A stretch of DNA of 64,000 nucleotides from Nitrospirillum pindoramense. GTDB lineage: Bacteria > Pseudomonadota > Alphaproteobacteria > Azospirillales > Azospirillaceae. The position numbers were made by a program, and so were the translations under genes. Positions within the stretch are counted from its first letter, which is position 1, and each line of letters opens with the position of its first letter. Positions 17,961 through 26,537 of the stretch are shown here, one piece after another. The notes beneath the pieces were generated by a model. That model was not told the origin of the DNA, did not search any database, and saw only the letters and a program-made list of their open reading frames with translations. The stretch is taken from assembly GCF_007827955.1 (NCBI RefSeq), contig NZ_VITR01000001.1, forward strand, positions 310,001 through 374,000, written 5' to 3'.

Positions 17961-18596
17961 ATGGAAACGTCGGCGCGCGCGCCCAAGCAGAATCGCAGCC
18001 ACGCATCGTTTGAACGGGTGCTGGATGCGGCCACGGCGCTGTTGCAGGAGCGGGGGTATGAGGATTTCACCCTGAACGAAGTCAGCCGCCGGTCGGGTGT
18101 CTCCATCGGCTCGATCTACGGCCGGGTGGACAGCAAGGACGCGCTGATCCGCACGGTGCAGACCCGCTCGCTCACGACGATCGAGGAGAAGGAGCGGCGG
18201 GTGACCGATCCCGTTCGCTGGCAGGGCTATGGCCTGGACCGGCTGGTGCCCGCCGTCCTGGCTGAGTTTGGTGAGTTTCTTAAGGAAAACAGCCCTTTGT
18301 TGCGGGCTTTCATGGCGCGCGCGCCGGTGGACCCTGTCATCGCGCAAATAGGCAAGCGCTCGCATGAGGGCATGGCGGTGCGGTTTGAAACCCTGTTGCT
18401 GTCCCGCCGGAACGAGATCAACCATCCGGAACCGGAACGGGCGGTGCACGCCTGCTTCGCCATGGCCTACGCCTCCTACGCCCGATATCTGGGCCTGGGC
18501 TCCGCCATGAACGTGGCGGGGGAGGGGGACTGGACCGAACTGAAGATGGACATCAGCCTCATGGCGCTGTGCTTCCTAAAATATAAACCCACCTGA
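17961..18596 (+). CDS. TetR-family transcriptional regulator of the glycoside locus
   Basis: A 211-aa repressor. The N-terminal helix-turn-helix runs through residues about 15-60 (ERVLDAATALLQERGYEDFTL..., VSRRSGVSIGSIYGRVDSKDAL). The C-terminal ligand domain is not assignable. The start is the ATG at 17961 behind GGGGAA; the GTG one codon earlier is in frame. It sits between the leftward LLM/GH3 operon and the rightward dehydrogenase operon, and AGAA-N6-TTCT palindromes precede both as well as the transporter/deglycosidase operon. I infer that it represses all three and is released by a glycoside or aglycone. Confidence 0.88.
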   Translation: METSARAPKQNRSHASFERVLDAATALLQERGYEDFTLNEVSRRSGVSIGSIYGRVDSKDALIRTVQTRSLTTIEEKERRVTDPVRWQGYGLDRLVPAVLAEFGEFLKENSPLLRAFMARAPVDPVIAQIGKRSHEGMAVRFETLLLSRRNEINHPEPERAVHACFAMAYASYARYLGLGSAMNVAGEGDWTELKMDISLMALCFLKYKPT

Positions 18597-18715
18597 CGGG
18601 GATGGCCCCCCGGGGCCGAACCGGGGCCGAACCGGGGATGGCGCCAGCGTCGGCGCCGGCGACGGGCCCAGGGGGCTGGGGTGATTTTTTTTGATATCGT
18701 TCGCGTGAACAACTG

Positions 18716-18744
18716 TTGACCGTTCAGAATTAATGTTCTAATTC
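18716..18744 (+). promoter_or_regulatory. Sigma-70 promoter with TetR-type operator, site 2
   Basis: TTGACC (18716-18721), a 17-base spacer and TAATTC (18739-18744) form a good promoter 40 bases before the start of the dehydrogenase operon. The spacer is almost filled by AGAATTAATGTTCT (18726-18739), the second copy of the AGAA-N6-TTCT operator. A protein bound here would block RNA polymerase. Confidence 0.7.
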
Positions 18745-18783
18745 TCGGGAATAAGGCCGCCCCGGAAAAAAAGGGGAGAGGCG

Positions 18784-19455
18784 ATGGCGGCGCCGGGGAT
18801 CACGTTCCACCGGCGCCCTCCCGGGAGGGTTCAGAACGTGAAAGAGGACGTGCGCCCCGCAGCGCCCCCATGCCGTGAAAATTCCCAGCCGGCGCCCGGC
18901 CGCCGTGCCGTGCTGTTGGGCGGCCTGACCCTTGCCGCCGCGGCCCCCCTGATCTGGTCGCAGGTCAAGGCCGGAACGGTGGCGTCTTCCGCCGCCGTGC
19001 CCGGCGCCGGTCTGCCGGCCTTGCGGGAACGGCTGTGCGATCTGGTCATTCCCGATACCGACACGCCCGGCGCCCTCCGGGCCGGCGTCGCCGCTTTCTT
19101 GGGCGTGGCCCTGGACCACGGCTTGGTCGGCGCCGATGCCGGCACCCTGGCGCGGGTGGCAGCCGACTTGGATGCCCGCGCTGGCGCTTCCTTCCTGAAG
19201 CTTTCGGCCGACCGTCAGGTGGGGGTGCTGGCGGCGCTGGACGCCGCGGCCTATGCCACCCGCGCGCCGGATGCCGCCGGCGCCGCCTGGCAGGCCATCA
19301 AGGGCCTGATCGTCACCGGCTACTACACCTCGGAAATCGGCGGCACGCAGGAACTGCGATATGAGCTGGTGCCCGGCCGCTGGGACCCGGACCTGCCCGC
19401 CCGTGCCGGCGACCGGGCGTGGTCCAACGACTGGACGGGGATCGCCTTCGGATGA
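18784..19455 (+). CDS. Gluconate 2-dehydrogenase subunit 3-like (Tat carrier subunit of sugar dehydrogenase)
   Basis: A 223-aa small subunit of a membrane-associated GMC sugar dehydrogenase. It has a twin-arginine-type signal (GRRAVLLGG, then LTLAAAAPLIW, about residues 39-59) after an unusually long N-terminal extension, and the domain typical of the family (LRERLCDLVIPDTDTPGALRAGV, then YYTSEIGGTQELRYELVPGRWD near the end). In fructose, gluconate and glucoside-3-dehydrogenases this subunit carries the signal-less flavoprotein through Tat. Strong ribosome site (GGGGAGAGG) before ATG 18784; a GTG at 18838 is possible. Its stop overlaps the start of the GMC gene (ATGA). Confidence 0.88.
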   Translation: MAAPGITFHRRPPGRVQNVKEDVRPAAPPCRENSQPAPGRRAVLLGGLTLAAAAPLIWSQVKAGTVASSAAVPGAGLPALRERLCDLVIPDTDTPGALRAGVAAFLGVALDHGLVGADAGTLARVAADLDARAGASFLKLSADRQVGVLAALDAAAYATRAPDAAGAAWQAIKGLIVTGYYTSEIGGTQELRYELVPGRWDPDLPARAGDRAWSNDWTGIAFG

Positions 19456-21164
19456 GCACGCCCATGAAGACGGATGCCAAGGCCGCGGAGTTCGACGCCA
19501 TCGTCGTCGGTTCCGGCATCACCGGCGGCTGGGCCGCCAAGGAACTGACGCAGAAGGGGTTGAAGGTCCTGATGGTGGAACGCGGGCGCATGATCGAGCA
19601 TGGCGCCGGCTACACCAACGAGACCAAGGCGCCCTGGGAAATGCCGTTTCGCGGCCTGGGCGACGCCGCCCGCTGGGCTAAGGATTACGCCATCCAGAAG
19701 GGCAACCGCGAGTTCGACGAATGGACGGAAGACCATTTCGTCAATGACAGCGAGAACCCCTACATCCATCCCGAGGACCAGCCCTTCACCTGGTACCGCA
19801 GCTATCAGCTGGGCGGCCGCTCGCTGACCTGGGGGCGGCAGTGCTATCGCTGGTCCGACTATGATTTCGGTGCCAACAAGGCCGATGGCCACGGCACCGA
19901 TTGGCCCATCCGCTACAAGGACCTGGCGCCCTGGTACGACCATGTCGAGGACTTCATCGGCGTGTCGGGGGCCAAGGAAGGCTTGCCCCAGCTTCCCGAC
20001 GGCCGTTTCACCCCGCCCATGGCGCTGAACGTGGTGGAGGCGCATGTGCGCCAGTCCGTGGCCGCCAGCCACCCCGGCCGCTGCGTCACCATCGGCCGTG
20101 TCGCCAACCTGACGGCGGAGCGCGAGGGGCGGGCGTTGTGCCAATACCGGTCCATCTGTGCCCGCGGCTGCTCTTACGGCGCTTATTTCAGCACGCAAAG
20201 CAGCACCCTGCCGGCGGCCCAGGCCACGGGCAACCTGACGCTGATGACCGACAGCCTGGTGGAGGCGGTGGATTACGACACCCGCACCCGCCGCGCCACC
20301 GGCGTGCGGGTGCAGAACGTGAAGACGGGGCAGCGGACCACCCACACCGCACGCCTGGTCTTCCTGTGCGCCGGCGCCTTCAACAGCGTCACCCTGCTGT
20401 TGCGCTCGGCGTCCGCCGACCAGCCCAACGGCTTGGCCAACAGCAGTGGCGTGCTGGGCCGCTACATCATGGATCATGCCACCTCCTTGTCCGGCGTGGC
20501 GCTGATGCCGGGGTTCGAGGCTCACACCACCTTCGGCAACCGGCCCAACGGCATCATCGTGCCGCGCTTCCGCAACCTGGAAACCCGGGACGGCCAGGGC
20601 TTCACCCGGGGCTATTCCTTCCAGGGCGGGGCGCTGCAAAGCGCCTGGGTGCGCGGCCGGCACCAGGCGGGTATCGGGGCGGAGTTCAAAAACGGCCTGC
20701 GTGGCCCCGGCCCGTGGCGCATGATCTTCGTCGCCTTCGCCGAAAGCCTGCCACGCGCGGAAAACCGTATCACCCTGGACACGGCGCGGACCGACCCGCA
20801 CGGCGCGCCCTTGCAACGCATCGAGTTCCGCCACGGCGACAATGAGCGCGCCGCGTTGGCCGACGCCGCGCGGGAGGCCACGGCCATGCTGACGGCGGCG
20901 GGCGGCAGAATGCTGGTTGCCTTGGACCAGCCGGGTCCCGGCGGTTCCGCCATCCATGAGATGGGGGGCGCCCGCATGGGGGCCGATCCCAGGACTTCCG
21001 TCCTGAACGCCCATAACCAGGCGCACGACGTCGCCAACCTGTTCGTCACCGATGGCGCCGCCATGGCCTCCAGCGCCTGCCAGAACCCGTCGCTGACTTA
21101 CATGGCCTTGACGGCGCGGGCCTGCGAGGCGGCGGTGTCCAAGCTGAAATCAGGGGCCTTGTAA
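19452..21164 (+). CDS. GMC-family flavoprotein sugar dehydrogenase (catalytic subunit)
   Basis: A 570-aa FAD enzyme of the glucose-methanol-choline family. FAD motif VGSGITGG at about 19-26; ELGGRSLTWGRQ-like (here QLGGRSLTWGRQCYRW) and CQYRSICARGCSYGAYFS in the middle; catalytic His in IHEMGGARMG and Asn in CQNPSLT near the end. It lacks a signal and is expected to be exported with the small subunit. Relatives are fructose/gluconate dehydrogenases, glucoside 3-dehydrogenases and pyranose/C-glycoside 3-oxidases. The downstream deglycosidase genes favour oxidation at C3 of a glycoside. No cytochrome c subunit gene follows, so the electron acceptor is unknown, or it may act as an oxidase. Confidence 0.9.
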   Translation: MSTPMKTDAKAAEFDAIVVGSGITGGWAAKELTQKGLKVLMVERGRMIEHGAGYTNETKAPWEMPFRGLGDAARWAKDYAIQKGNREFDEWTEDHFVNDSENPYIHPEDQPFTWYRSYQLGGRSLTWGRQCYRWSDYDFGANKADGHGTDWPIRYKDLAPWYDHVEDFIGVSGAKEGLPQLPDGRFTPPMALNVVEAHVRQSVAASHPGRCVTIGRVANLTAEREGRALCQYRSICARGCSYGAYFSTQSSTLPAAQATGNLTLMTDSLVEAVDYDTRTRRATGVRVQNVKTGQRTTHTARLVFLCAGAFNSVTLLLRSASADQPNGLANSSGVLGRYIMDHATSLSGVALMPGFEAHTTFGNRPNGIIVPRFRNLETRDGQGFTRGYSFQGGALQSAWVRGRHQAGIGAEFKNGLRGPGPWRMIFVAFAESLPRAENRITLDTARTDPHGAPLQRIEFRHGDNERAALADAAREATAMLTAAGGRMLVALDQPGPGGSAIHEMGGARMGADPRTSVLNAHNQAHDVANLFVTDGAAMASSACQNPSLTYMALTARACEAAVSKLKSGAL

Positions 21165-21189
21165 CCATGGCTGTCCGGCGGCGGGCAGC

Positions 21190-21222
21190 TTAACCAAAAA
21201 ATAGAATAAGAATATTCATTCT
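21190..21222 (+). promoter_or_regulatory. Sigma-70 promoter with TetR-type operator, site 3
   Basis: TTAACC (21190-21195), 17 bases, TATTCA (21213-21218) is a plausible promoter for the transporter/deglycosidase operon. The perfect 5-4-5 palindrome AGAAT-ATTC-ATTCT (21209-21222) covers the -10. It is the third AGAA-N6-TTCT site in 3.4 kb and the only one in front of genes 21244-25667. Confidence 0.65.
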
Positions 21223-21243
21223 GGCCGTGGATGCTTGAACCCT

Positions 21244-22806
21244 ATGCCTCAGGATCCGTTCCTTGCCGAAAAGCGGCGGCCCCCTGGCGCGGATGGGGGC
21301 GGGATGAGCGAACCCGTCTCCCCGCCGCCTGCCGCCTCGGCCCTGACCGCCGTGATGGCCTTGTCGCCGCGCCGGCGCCTGCTGGCCGTGGCGGTGGTGG
21401 CCATCGCCTTCGTCATGGACCTGGTGGACACCACGATTGTGAACGTGGCGGTGCCGGCCATTCGGCAGAGCCTGGGTGCCGGACCAGCGGCGGTCCAATG
21501 GTTGGTGGCAGGCTATTCCATGGCGTTCGCCGTGCTGCTGATCACGGGCGGCCGCCTGGGCGATCTCTATGGCTATCGCCGAATCTTCCTGGGTGGCGTC
21601 GCTGGCTTCACCATCGCCTCGGCCCTGTGCGGCCTGGCCACGGGGCCGGAAACGCTGGTGGCCGCGCGGCTGCTGCAGGGCCTGTCGGCGGCGCTGATGG
21701 TGCCGCAGGTATTGGCGCTCACGCAGATCCTCTACCCGGCTGACCAGCGGGTGGCGGTCATGGCCCTGTTCGGCGTGCTTGGCGGCCTGTCGGCGGTGCT
21801 GGGCCCCATTCTGGGCGGCTTCCTCATTGACGCCGACCTTTTCGGCCTGGGCTGGCGACCGGTCTTCCTGCTGAACCTGCCGGTGGGTCTGCTGGGGATG
21901 GCGCTGGGGCTGTCGGTGCTGCCCGCCGGGCGCTCCCCCCACCCGGGTCGGGCCGACTGGATGGGCACGGTGCTGTTGGCCGTGGCCCTGTCCGCCCTGC
22001 TCCTGCCGCTGATCCAGGGCCGCGGCTCCGGCTGGCCTGCGTGGTGCCTGGCGTCGCTGGCCGCCACCCTGCCGTTGCTGGCCCTGTTCGTCTGGCATGT
22101 GCGGCGGCGTATCCGCCGCGTCGGCTCCGCCCTGCTGGTGCCGGCCCTGTTCCGCGACCGGGCCTTCAGCGTCGGCCTGGTCGTGCTGGTCGCCTTCCAG
22201 GTCGCCATGGGCGGCTTTTTCCTGGTGACGACCTTGAGTCTACAGGAAGGGCTGGGCTTCACGCCGACGGGGGCCGCGCTGATCCACGTGCCCTTCGCCG
22301 TGGGCGCCAGCATCGGCATCAGCGTGTTGGGCCGCCGCCTGATCCTGCGCGCCGGCCGCTACACGGTGACCGCCGGGTGCCTGGTCATGGCGGCGTCACT
22401 GCCGGCCCTGTGGGGCGCCTTGGGTGGGGTAGGGGGCGGTGTCGCGGGGGGCGGTGTCGTCAACGGCGGCCTGCCGCCCCTGCTGGCGGCGTTCCTTGCG
22501 GCGGGCATTGGCATGGGGCTGGTGGCCGCCGCCCTGACCCCCCTGACCCTGGTGCAAACCGATCCCCGCCACGCGGGGGCCGCCGCCGGCGTGGTCAACG
22601 CCACGCAGCAACTGGGTTCGGCCTTGGGCGTGGCCCTCGTCGGCCTGGTGTTCTTCCGTTTGGCGGACCCGCGCACGGCCGCCGCCTATCTCAATGCCTT
22701 CGGCGGGGCCACCGCCCTGACGGCGGCGGCGCTGCTGGTGGCCGGTCTTTTCAGCCTCCGGCTTCCCCGCCACCTCGGTACCGGCGCCGGGGCCTTCCAT
22801 GTCTGA
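21244..22806 (+). CDS. MFS transporter, DHA2-like
   Basis: A 520-aa, roughly 14-helix MFS permease (FVMDLVDTTIVNVAVPAIRQSLG in the first helix, GGRLGDLYGYRRIF after helix 2, both hallmarks of the DHA2 branch). DHA2 proteins are usually exporters, so it may expel an aglycone or toxic intermediate. Start uncertain: ATG 21244 is used here; ATG 21304 (MSEPVSPP...) would shorten it by 20 residues and still include every membrane helix. First gene behind operator site 3; the second MFS gene follows after 65 bases. Confidence 0.85.
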   Translation: MPQDPFLAEKRRPPGADGGGMSEPVSPPPAASALTAVMALSPRRRLLAVAVVAIAFVMDLVDTTIVNVAVPAIRQSLGAGPAAVQWLVAGYSMAFAVLLITGGRLGDLYGYRRIFLGGVAGFTIASALCGLATGPETLVAARLLQGLSAALMVPQVLALTQILYPADQRVAVMALFGVLGGLSAVLGPILGGFLIDADLFGLGWRPVFLLNLPVGLLGMALGLSVLPAGRSPHPGRADWMGTVLLAVALSALLLPLIQGRGSGWPAWCLASLAATLPLLALFVWHVRRRIRRVGSALLVPALFRDRAFSVGLVVLVAFQVAMGGFFLVTTLSLQEGLGFTPTGAALIHVPFAVGASIGISVLGRRLILRAGRYTVTAGCLVMAASLPALWGALGGVGGGVAGGGVVNGGLPPLLAAFLAAGIGMGLVAAALTPLTLVQTDPRHAGAAAGVVNATQQLGSALGVALVGLVFFRLADPRTAAAYLNAFGGATALTAAALLVAGLFSLRLPRHLGTGAGAFHV

Positions 22807-22871
22807 CCGTTCAACACATCGCGAAAAACCAACAATGGATGTCGCCCGCGCGGCATCAAGGGAGGGCAAGA

Positions 22872-24188
22872 ATGGCAACTGACCTGACACCGCCGGCCGC
22901 GCTGGCGGCGGTCTCCTCCGGGCAGTCCCCCCCGGCGGCACACCCCGCAGCGGCGCGACCCATGGCAGCGCACCAAGCCGGATGGGCTCAGGGGGTCGTC
23001 CTGGTGCTGGCGGGCTTCCTACCCATCCTGGCCATCGTGTCGCTGACCCCGGCGGTGCCCACCATCCTGGATCATTTCCGGGCGGTGGGTCAGATCGGGG
23101 CCGACGCCTCGCTCTTGGTCACGCTGCTGGTCACGGCGCCTGGCCTGTCCATCGCGCTGTTGTCGCCCTTCGCCGGCATGTTGGTCGACCGCTATGGCCG
23201 CCGGCCGTTGTTGGTGGGTGCCGCCCTGCTCTACGGGGCGGTGGGGGTGGCGCCCTACTTCCTGGACAGCCTCAAGGCCATCATCGCCAGCCGTCTGGCC
23301 CTGGGCGTGGCGGAGGCCGCGATCCTCACCATCGTCAACACCCTCATCGCCGACTACTTCACGCCGGTGGGCCGGCGCCGGCTGCTGATGCTGCAGGGCA
23401 TGGCCGGGCCGGCGCTCGCCAGTCTGGTCATCGCGGGTTCGGGCGCCCTCACGGTCATCGGCTGGAACACCTCCTTCCTCATCTACCTCAGCGCCATCCC
23501 GATCTTCCTGGGCATGTACGCCTACATTTTCGAGCCGGTGGGCGATGCCCCGGGGGCGGGGAGCCCGGCTGTGGGGGCTGTGGCGCCCGGGACGACCGCG
23601 CCGTCAGGCCGGGCGCCCTTCCCCTTGAAGGCGGTGGTGATCTTCGGCGCCGCCACCTTGTTCGCCTCCTCCCTCTACTATGTCTTCATCGTCCAGGGCG
23701 GCCTGGCCTTCCGTGAGGTGGGCGTGGCCGATCCGGCGGCGGCGGGGCGCTACATCTCGCTGGCCAGCCTGGCGGTGCCGGTGGGGGCCCTGATCTTCGG
23801 TGCCGTCGGCGCGCGGGGCACGGCGCTTCAGATCCTGATGTTCCTGGGCATGCTGGGCATCGGCCTCACCGGCATCGGCCTGGCCCATGACCCCACCACC
23901 ATGGTGGCCCTGCTGGTCATCCAGCAGATGGGCGCCGGCATGACCATACCCACCCTGGTGGCGTGGGCGCAGAGCGAGCTGCCGTTCGAACATCGCGGCC
24001 GGGGCATGGGCGTGTGGTCGTCCTGCTTCTTCCTGGGCCAGTTCACCAGCCCCTTCTTCGTCGCGCTGGCCAAGGGCATCGCCGGCACCGGCACGGTGCA
24101 GTCGGCCTTCGTCGTCATGGGGGGTATCGCGCTGGCCGGGGCTGCCATCGCCGCCATCCTGGCCTTCCGGGCCAAATCCTCCGCCTGA
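22872..24188 (+). CDS. MFS transporter, candidate glycoside/aglycone importer
   Basis: A 438-aa, 12-helix MFS carrier. After a proline/alanine-rich cytosolic tail (about 45 residues) come PILAIVSLTPAVPTILDHF, the signature loop GMLVDRYGRRPLL and helices to the end. Start ATG 22872 with a strong GGGAGG; the frame is open upstream but that part is shadow of the preceding gene. It lies between the DHA2-like carrier and the deglycosidase genes (28 bases before the alpha subunit), which suggests uptake of the substrate for the cytosolic deglycosidase. Substrate assignment rests on context only. Confidence 0.85.
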   Translation: MATDLTPPAALAAVSSGQSPPAAHPAAARPMAAHQAGWAQGVVLVLAGFLPILAIVSLTPAVPTILDHFRAVGQIGADASLLVTLLVTAPGLSIALLSPFAGMLVDRYGRRPLLVGAALLYGAVGVAPYFLDSLKAIIASRLALGVAEAAILTIVNTLIADYFTPVGRRRLLMLQGMAGPALASLVIAGSGALTVIGWNTSFLIYLSAIPIFLGMYAYIFEPVGDAPGAGSPAVGAVAPGTTAPSGRAPFPLKAVVIFGAATLFASSLYYVFIVQGGLAFREVGVADPAAAGRYISLASLAVPVGALIFGAVGARGTALQILMFLGMLGIGLTGIGLAHDPTTMVALLVIQQMGAGMTIPTLVAWAQSELPFEHRGRGMGVWSSCFFLGQFTSPFFVALAKGIAGTGTVQSAFVVMGGIALAGAAIAAILAFRAKSSA

Positions 24189-24216
24189 TCCACACGTACG
24201 GGAAAGATCCGCCATC

Positions 24217-25221
24217 ATGGCCAATGCCATCAAACGGGGCGTCAGCCTCTATAGTTACCAGGAAGAAACCTACCTTCAGAAAATGACGCTGGAGGACGTG
24301 ATCGCCGCGTCAGCCCGCATGGGCGCCTTGGGCATCGAGGTCGTCAGCGAGCAATCGTTCTGGGGCTATCCCGCGCCGCTGCCGGACGCGACGTACGACC
24401 ATTGGCACGCCCTGATGGACAAGTACGGCACCACCCCGGTCTGCCACGACCTGATGCTTGACTATAAAAAGTACAAGGGCCGCCTGATGCCGTTCGAGGA
24501 GCAGGTGGCGTCCATGAAGGTGGACATCGCCCATGCCGCCCGCCTGGGCTGCCCCTTCACCCGCGCGCTGGTCAGCATCAGCCCGGAAGTCCTGGCGGCG
24601 GTGGCGCCCTATGCCGAGGAGAAGGGCGTGAAGGTGCTGATCGAGGTGCACGCGCCCCTGCACTTCGACCACCCCTGGATCCAGCGCCATTATGAGGTGA
24701 TGGAAAAGCTGGGGTCGGACCATCTGGGCTTCCTGCCCGACATGGGCATCTTCGTGAAGCGTTTTCCCCGTGTCTGGAAGGAACGCTTCATCCGCCAGGG
24801 CTGTCCGGAAAAGGTCGCGGACCATATCGAGCAGGCCTATGAGGCCCGCACGCTGGCGGAATACGTCATCAACGACGTGGAGAAGATGAAGGCCGGCCCC
24901 GCCGCCATGGCCATGGTCACCACCCTACGCCACAACCTTTACGCCAATCCGCGCCGCATGCTGGAGTTCATGCACCGCATCCACAACATCCACGCCAAGT
25001 TCTATGAAATGACGGCGGACCTGGTGGAACCCAGCATTCCGTATGAGGAGATCATCCCCGTGCTGGTCGAGGGTGGCTACCAGGGCTACTTGTGCAGCGA
25101 GTACGAGGGGAACCGCTGGGTCGAGGACGCCTTCCCCGTCGACAGCGTGGAACAGGTGCGCCGCCAGCAGGCCATGTTCGAACGCCTGCTGTCGCCGAAG
25201 CCCACCGCGCACGCCGCCTGA
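24217..25221 (+). CDS. C-glycoside deglycosidase alpha-like subunit (TIM barrel)
   Basis: A 334-aa protein of the sugar phosphate isomerase/epimerase fold, opening RGVSLYSYQEETYLQKMTLEDVI, close to the alpha (catalytic) subunits of C-glycoside deglycosidases (CarB/DgpC type), which cleave the C-C bond between a 3-keto sugar and its aglycone. Likely metal ligands are Glu143 (LIEVHAP), Asp175 (LPDMG), His259 (HNIHAKF) and Glu295 (CSEYEGN). No signal: cytosolic. The identification rests on resemblance plus the next gene, which encodes the matching beta subunit 56 bases downstream. Other TIM-barrel isomerases of this fold do not occur with that partner. Confidence 0.82.
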   Translation: MANAIKRGVSLYSYQEETYLQKMTLEDVIAASARMGALGIEVVSEQSFWGYPAPLPDATYDHWHALMDKYGTTPVCHDLMLDYKKYKGRLMPFEEQVASMKVDIAHAARLGCPFTRALVSISPEVLAAVAPYAEEKGVKVLIEVHAPLHFDHPWIQRHYEVMEKLGSDHLGFLPDMGIFVKRFPRVWKERFIRQGCPEKVADHIEQAYEARTLAEYVINDVEKMKAGPAAMAMVTTLRHNLYANPRRMLEFMHRIHNIHAKFYEMTADLVEPSIPYEEIIPVLVEGGYQGYLCSEYEGNRWVEDAFPVDSVEQVRRQQAMFERLLSPKPTAHAA

Positions 25222-25277
25222 CCTTGCCGGCATGCCGGGCGGCAGCGCCCGGCGATTGAGGGAAAAAGGAATACTCG

Positions 25278-25667
25278 ATGTTCGACAAATACATGATCTG
25301 CGAGGACGGCTTCCGCAACGTGGAGGAAGGCGGCCAGGTGGTGGGCTTCGCCTTCGGCGCCCGGCTGCCCTATTACCGGGGCCTGGGCCTGTCCATGGTG
25401 GAGGAGATCGCGGTGGCCGTGGACGGTCAAGCCTACCCGCGCGAGGCCATCCGTTTCAGCGTGCGCGGCCGCAGCTGGACCCTGGATGAGATGGAGGCGG
25501 AATACGAGGACCGCTGGAACTTCGGTGAGGTGGCGGAGATCCGCGTGCTGACACCCGGCGGCCTGGCCTCGGGCGCCCATACGGTGGAACTGGCGGAGCG
25601 TCTGCGCATTTCTTACCTGCCGTTCGAGCCGACCACCAGGGACGCCAAGACGCTGATCATCGCGTGA
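25278..25667 (+). CDS. C-glycoside deglycosidase beta-like subunit (DUF6379)
   Basis: A 129-aa protein of the DUF6379 family, known as the beta subunit of bacterial C-glycoside deglycosidases (CarC/DgpB type). Recognisable stretches are GFAFGARLPYYRGLGLSMVE, FSVRGRSWTLDEMEAEYEDRWNFG written here in parts (VRGRSWTLDEM and YEDRWNFGE) and RLRISYLPFEP. In studied pairs the small beta-sandwich subunit packs on the alpha barrel and completes the active site. Length is near full for the family. Good ribosome site (GAGGGAAAAAGG) before ATG 25278. It ends the operon that begins behind operator site 3. Confidence 0.85.
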   Translation: MFDKYMICEDGFRNVEEGGQVVGFAFGARLPYYRGLGLSMVEEIAVAVDGQAYPREAIRFSVRGRSWTLDEMEAEYEDRWNFGEVAEIRVLTPGGLASGAHTVELAERLRISYLPFEPTTRDAKTLIIA

Positions 25668-25764
25668 TGAGGCTTTTTATTGTCCGGGGGACAACATAGG
25701 CTATGCGTTTGGCGGGTTTCTGGGGAAGATTGGCCGGCGTGCCCCTTACCCGGAGACGGCCCCC

Positions 25765-26427
25765 ATGTCCCACACCCCCCTGTCTGGCAAACCCACGGTC
25801 ATCGGCCGCGCCACGTCCATCAACGTGCGCAAGGTGCTGTGGACCTGTGCCGAAATCGGCCTGGATCACCACTTCGACAGCGACTGGGTGGGGGAGGCGG
25901 CCATCCGCCGGCGGGATGAGCTGCTGGCCCTCAACCCCAACGGCCAATTCCCGGTGCTGATTGAAGGCGAGGGGGCACGGCGGCAGGTGCTGTGGCAGTC
26001 CAACACCATCTGCCGCTACCTGGCCACGGTGGCGGGCCGCGACGACCTGCTGCCCACGGCGCCGCGCGCCCGGGCGGTGGTGGAGCAGTGGATGGATTGG
26101 CAGGTCGGCGACCTCAATCCCGCCTGGCGCTATGCCTACCTGGCCCTGGTGCGCCGGATGCCGGGCTTCACCCACGCCGATGAAATCGCGGCCAGCGTGA
26201 CCGCCTGGAACAAGGCCATGGTCTTGCTGGACCGGCACCTGGCGCGAACCGGCGCCCATGTCACCGGCCCCACCTTCACCTTGGCTGACATCGTTCTGGC
26301 GCTGTCCGCCAACCGCTGGCGCCTGACCCCCATGGACCATGTCCATTGCCCCGCGGTGGACGCCTGGCTGGACCGGCTGGCGGTGCGGCCGGGCTTCACC
26401 GCCCATGTGGGTCCTGGCGTGCCGTAA
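25765..26427 (+). CDS. Glutathione S-transferase family protein
   Basis: A 220-aa cytosolic GST. The thioredoxin-like N-terminal half starts VIGRATSINVRKVLWTCAEIG, with Ser/Asn near residue 18-19 at the usual catalytic position, then NPNGQFPVLIE (cis-proline loop) and LWQSNTICRYLA (glutathione-binding QSN; often ESN). The helical C-terminal half includes FTLADIVLAL (N-capping box). About 100 bases after the deglycosidase beta gene on the same strand; it may be co-expressed and handle an electrophilic aglycone, or be independent. Substrate unknown. Confidence 0.9.
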   Translation: MSHTPLSGKPTVIGRATSINVRKVLWTCAEIGLDHHFDSDWVGEAAIRRRDELLALNPNGQFPVLIEGEGARRQVLWQSNTICRYLATVAGRDDLLPTAPRARAVVEQWMDWQVGDLNPAWRYAYLALVRRMPGFTHADEIAASVTAWNKAMVLLDRHLARTGAHVTGPTFTLADIVLALSANRWRLTPMDHVHCPAVDAWLDRLAVRPGFTAHVGPGVP

Positions 26428-26537
26428 GGCTTGCGCGCCATGCCGGCGCCACCCATCATCGCCGCCAACAAAGGCAGAGGCCAGAAGCGGCGGGCCAAAA
26501 GCGGCTGGCCAGCAGGGGTGGGCCAAGAGGGGTGGGG

